DNA from: a virus
Direction: 5' to 3' (one strand)
Length of the DNA: 24,012 nt
Virus record (IMG/VR): IMGVR_UViG_3300048034_000523
Span: 1-24,012 of that record
Shown: positions 23,008-24,012 of the stretch, piece after piece
How the letters are laid out: every line of letters starts with the position of its first letter
Position numbering within the stretch: the first letter of the stretch is position 1
Position numbers and translations under genes: made by a program
Notes under the pieces: model-generated
Told to the model about the DNA's origin: nothing
What the model saw: only the letters and a program-made list of their open reading frames with translations
Database searches by the model: none

Positions 23008-23043
23008 TTTGTTTCCAATTTATAATATGCATACTTTATAAAG

Positions 23044-23056
23044 CATAAATAATAGT
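23044..23056 (+). promoter_or_regulatory. Late-promoter-like site for the gp26-like gene
   Basis: CATAAATAATAGT matches TATAAATA at 7 of 8 positions and lies 35-47 nt before the ATG on the plus strand, in an 83-nt divergent gap. Confidence 0.4.
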
Positions 23057-23067
23057 ATGTTAGTTAT

Positions 23068-23080
23068 TAGTATTTATCGG
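23068..23080 (-). promoter_or_regulatory. T4-like late promoter candidate for the tape-measure-like gene
   Basis: The minus strand reads GATAAATACTAAT, 11 of 13 matches to TATAAATACTATT. It lies upstream of the leftward gene and to the right of the rightward promoter candidate, so the two transcripts would overlap at their starts. Confidence 0.5.
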
Positions 23081-23090
23081 AAAGGATTAT

Positions 23091-23957
23091 ATGAGTAGTT
23101 TTCTTCAAGATTATAAAAGACAGCCTAAATTATTTATTGACTTGCCTAGCCAAGGTCATTTCTATGATCACACAGTAATAGCTGATAATAAGTTTTCTTC
23201 AATACCTGTTTTTGGTATGAACGCTATGGATGAGATACTATTTAAAACACCTGATGCATTATTTACAGGCAATGCAACAGCAGAAGTCATAAAAAGTTGT
23301 ATACCAGACATTACAGATCCTTGGAAATTAGTAGGTTTTGATATTGACTATATCTTAGTAGCAATACGTATTGCTACATATACTGACGATCTTCCTGTCA
23401 AAACAACTTGCCCTAGTTGTAGTAATGACAATGATAGTATTCTTAGTTTAACATCTTTAATTGAAAATTTTAATAATTACAAAATTGAAAATAATTTTAA
23501 AATTGACGATCTTACTTTTAAACTAAAGCCGTTGACTTACAAACAAATGTCAGATATTGCTATTGAAAATTATACCTTAGAAAGACAAATTATACAAATT
23601 GCTAAAAATAAAGATTTTACAGATAATCAAAGAGACAACGAAACTCAAAAAATATATAATAAAATGAACGAGTTAAATCTTAGCACTGCTGTATTATACA
23701 TTCAATCAATCGATAATAGTGCAAATACTGAAACTGATGCACAATTAATTAAAGATTTTATTTCAACAAATGATACTAGATTTTATAAAGAATTAAAAGA
23801 AAATATTTTTGATTTAAGTAATCAGTGGAAGTTACCTAACTTAGAAGTAGTGTGTGGCGCAGAAGAGTGTGGACACAAATATAAGTCACAAATCGATCTG
23901 GACTACTCAAATTTTTTCGGACTACAATTCTTACACTCGAGGAATCTGATCAATTAA
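23091..23957 (+). CDS. gp26: Baseplate hub protein/assembly chaperone, T4 gp26-like, zero-frame product
   Basis: The N-terminus (LFIDLPSQGHFYD; SIPVFGMNAMDEILFKTPDA; SCIPDITDPWKLVGFDIDYI) is highly typical of the T4 baseplate gp26-like family of marine phages. In T4, gp26 takes part in building the baseplate hub. A likely zinc site is formed by C107-x-x-C110 and C255-x4-C260-x-H262. AAGGA lies 6 nt before ATG. At 288 residues it is longer than T4 gp26 (208). The gene ends in the sequence A AAT TTT TTC, after which the -1 frame is open; a longer frameshift product is likely. It is the only gene here on the plus strand. Confidence 0.9.
   Translation: MSSFLQDYKRQPKLFIDLPSQGHFYDHTVIADNKFSSIPVFGMNAMDEILFKTPDALFTGNATAEVIKSCIPDITDPWKLVGFDIDYILVAIRIATYTDDLPVKTTCPSCSNDNDSILSLTSLIENFNNYKIENNFKIDDLTFKLKPLTYKQMSDIAIENYTLERQIIQIAKNKDFTDNQRDNETQKIYNKMNELNLSTAVLYIQSIDNSANTETDAQLIKDFISTNDTRFYKELKENIFDLSNQWKLPNLEVVCGAEECGHKYKSQIDLDYSNFFGLQFLHSRNLIN
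23909..23915 (+). promoter_or_regulatory. Candidate -1 ribosomal frameshift slippery site
   Basis: In the gp26-like frame the codons are TCA AAT TTT TTC, giving the heptamer A AAT TTT, a canonical X-XXY-YYZ slippery site, at Asn274-Phe275. The zero-frame stop follows 40 nt later (23955). The -1 frame has a stop at 23882-23884, then stays open to the window end with no ATG, GTG or TTG start. Confidence 0.6.
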
Positions 23958-24012
23958 ATCTGATCAAACAACTTGAAAACGATATCAAACAAATCAAAGA
24001 TGATAGGTATCG
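23912..24012 (+). CDS. -1 frame extension of the gp26-like gene (gp51-like slot), cut by window edge
   Basis: After the slippery site the -1 frame reads FRTTILTLEESDQLNLIKQL and goes on with a charged helix (NDIKQIKDDRY) to the last base. This looks like genuine coding sequence, with a coiled-coil pattern, but has no conventional start codon (only CTG at 23960). In T4 the gene after 26 is 51, a hub assembly factor, so this may be its counterpart made as a fusion. That match is by position only. Confidence 0.5.

Noticed and set aside
23947-23966. TGATCA...TGATCA hairpin as frameshift stimulator
   Set aside because: Only 6 AT-rich base pairs and about 31 nt from the slippery site; too weak and too far to claim as a stimulator.

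Overview
The window looks like part of the structural region of a marine T4-like myovirus. On one operon-like strand (minus) it carries the T4-type head set: portal gp20, prohead core protein, protease gp21, scaffold gp22 and major capsid gp23. A tape-measure-like protein precedes this set, and a gp26-like baseplate hub protein diverges from it. The DNA is AT-rich with short leaders, purine-rich ribosome sites and many stop/start overlaps. The combination of T4-type structural genes, a viral speD and a glutamine-riboswitch-type leader points to a phage of marine cyanobacteria or SAR11-like bacteria. The window has no photosynthesis gene or tRNA to decide between these.

Right end (about 18.2-24.0 kb). 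The gp26-like gene runs rightward and ends at a candidate -1 ribosomal frameshift site that opens a second reading frame off the window. Leftward run the tape-measure-like gene, gp20, an 82-residue protein, a Rossmann-type protein of unknown role and a hairpin.

Head module (14.15-18.1 kb). A strongly acidic, repetitive prohead core protein is followed by gp21, gp22, gp23 and a strong terminator.

Insert between head and tail genes (13.2-14.14 kb). This is the most unusual part. A host-type sigma70 promoter precedes speD (AdoMet decarboxylase). Then come a compact RNA matching the glutamine riboswitch (glnA / Downstream-peptide class), a basic 50-residue peptide, a second sigma70-type promoter, about 245 nt of highly structured RNA with no gene, and a terminator with a UUCG loop. 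It reads as an early-expressed nitrogen/polyamine island set in late genes.

Tail adhesin module (1-13.05 kb). Ten leftward genes encode small virion proteins and three giant beta-rich proteins. Two are paralogues with a pectin-lyase-like central domain. The third is cut by the window edge and starts with about seven carbohydrate-binding-like repeats. Several transcription units begin behind a sequence close to the T4 late promoter TATAAATACTATT.
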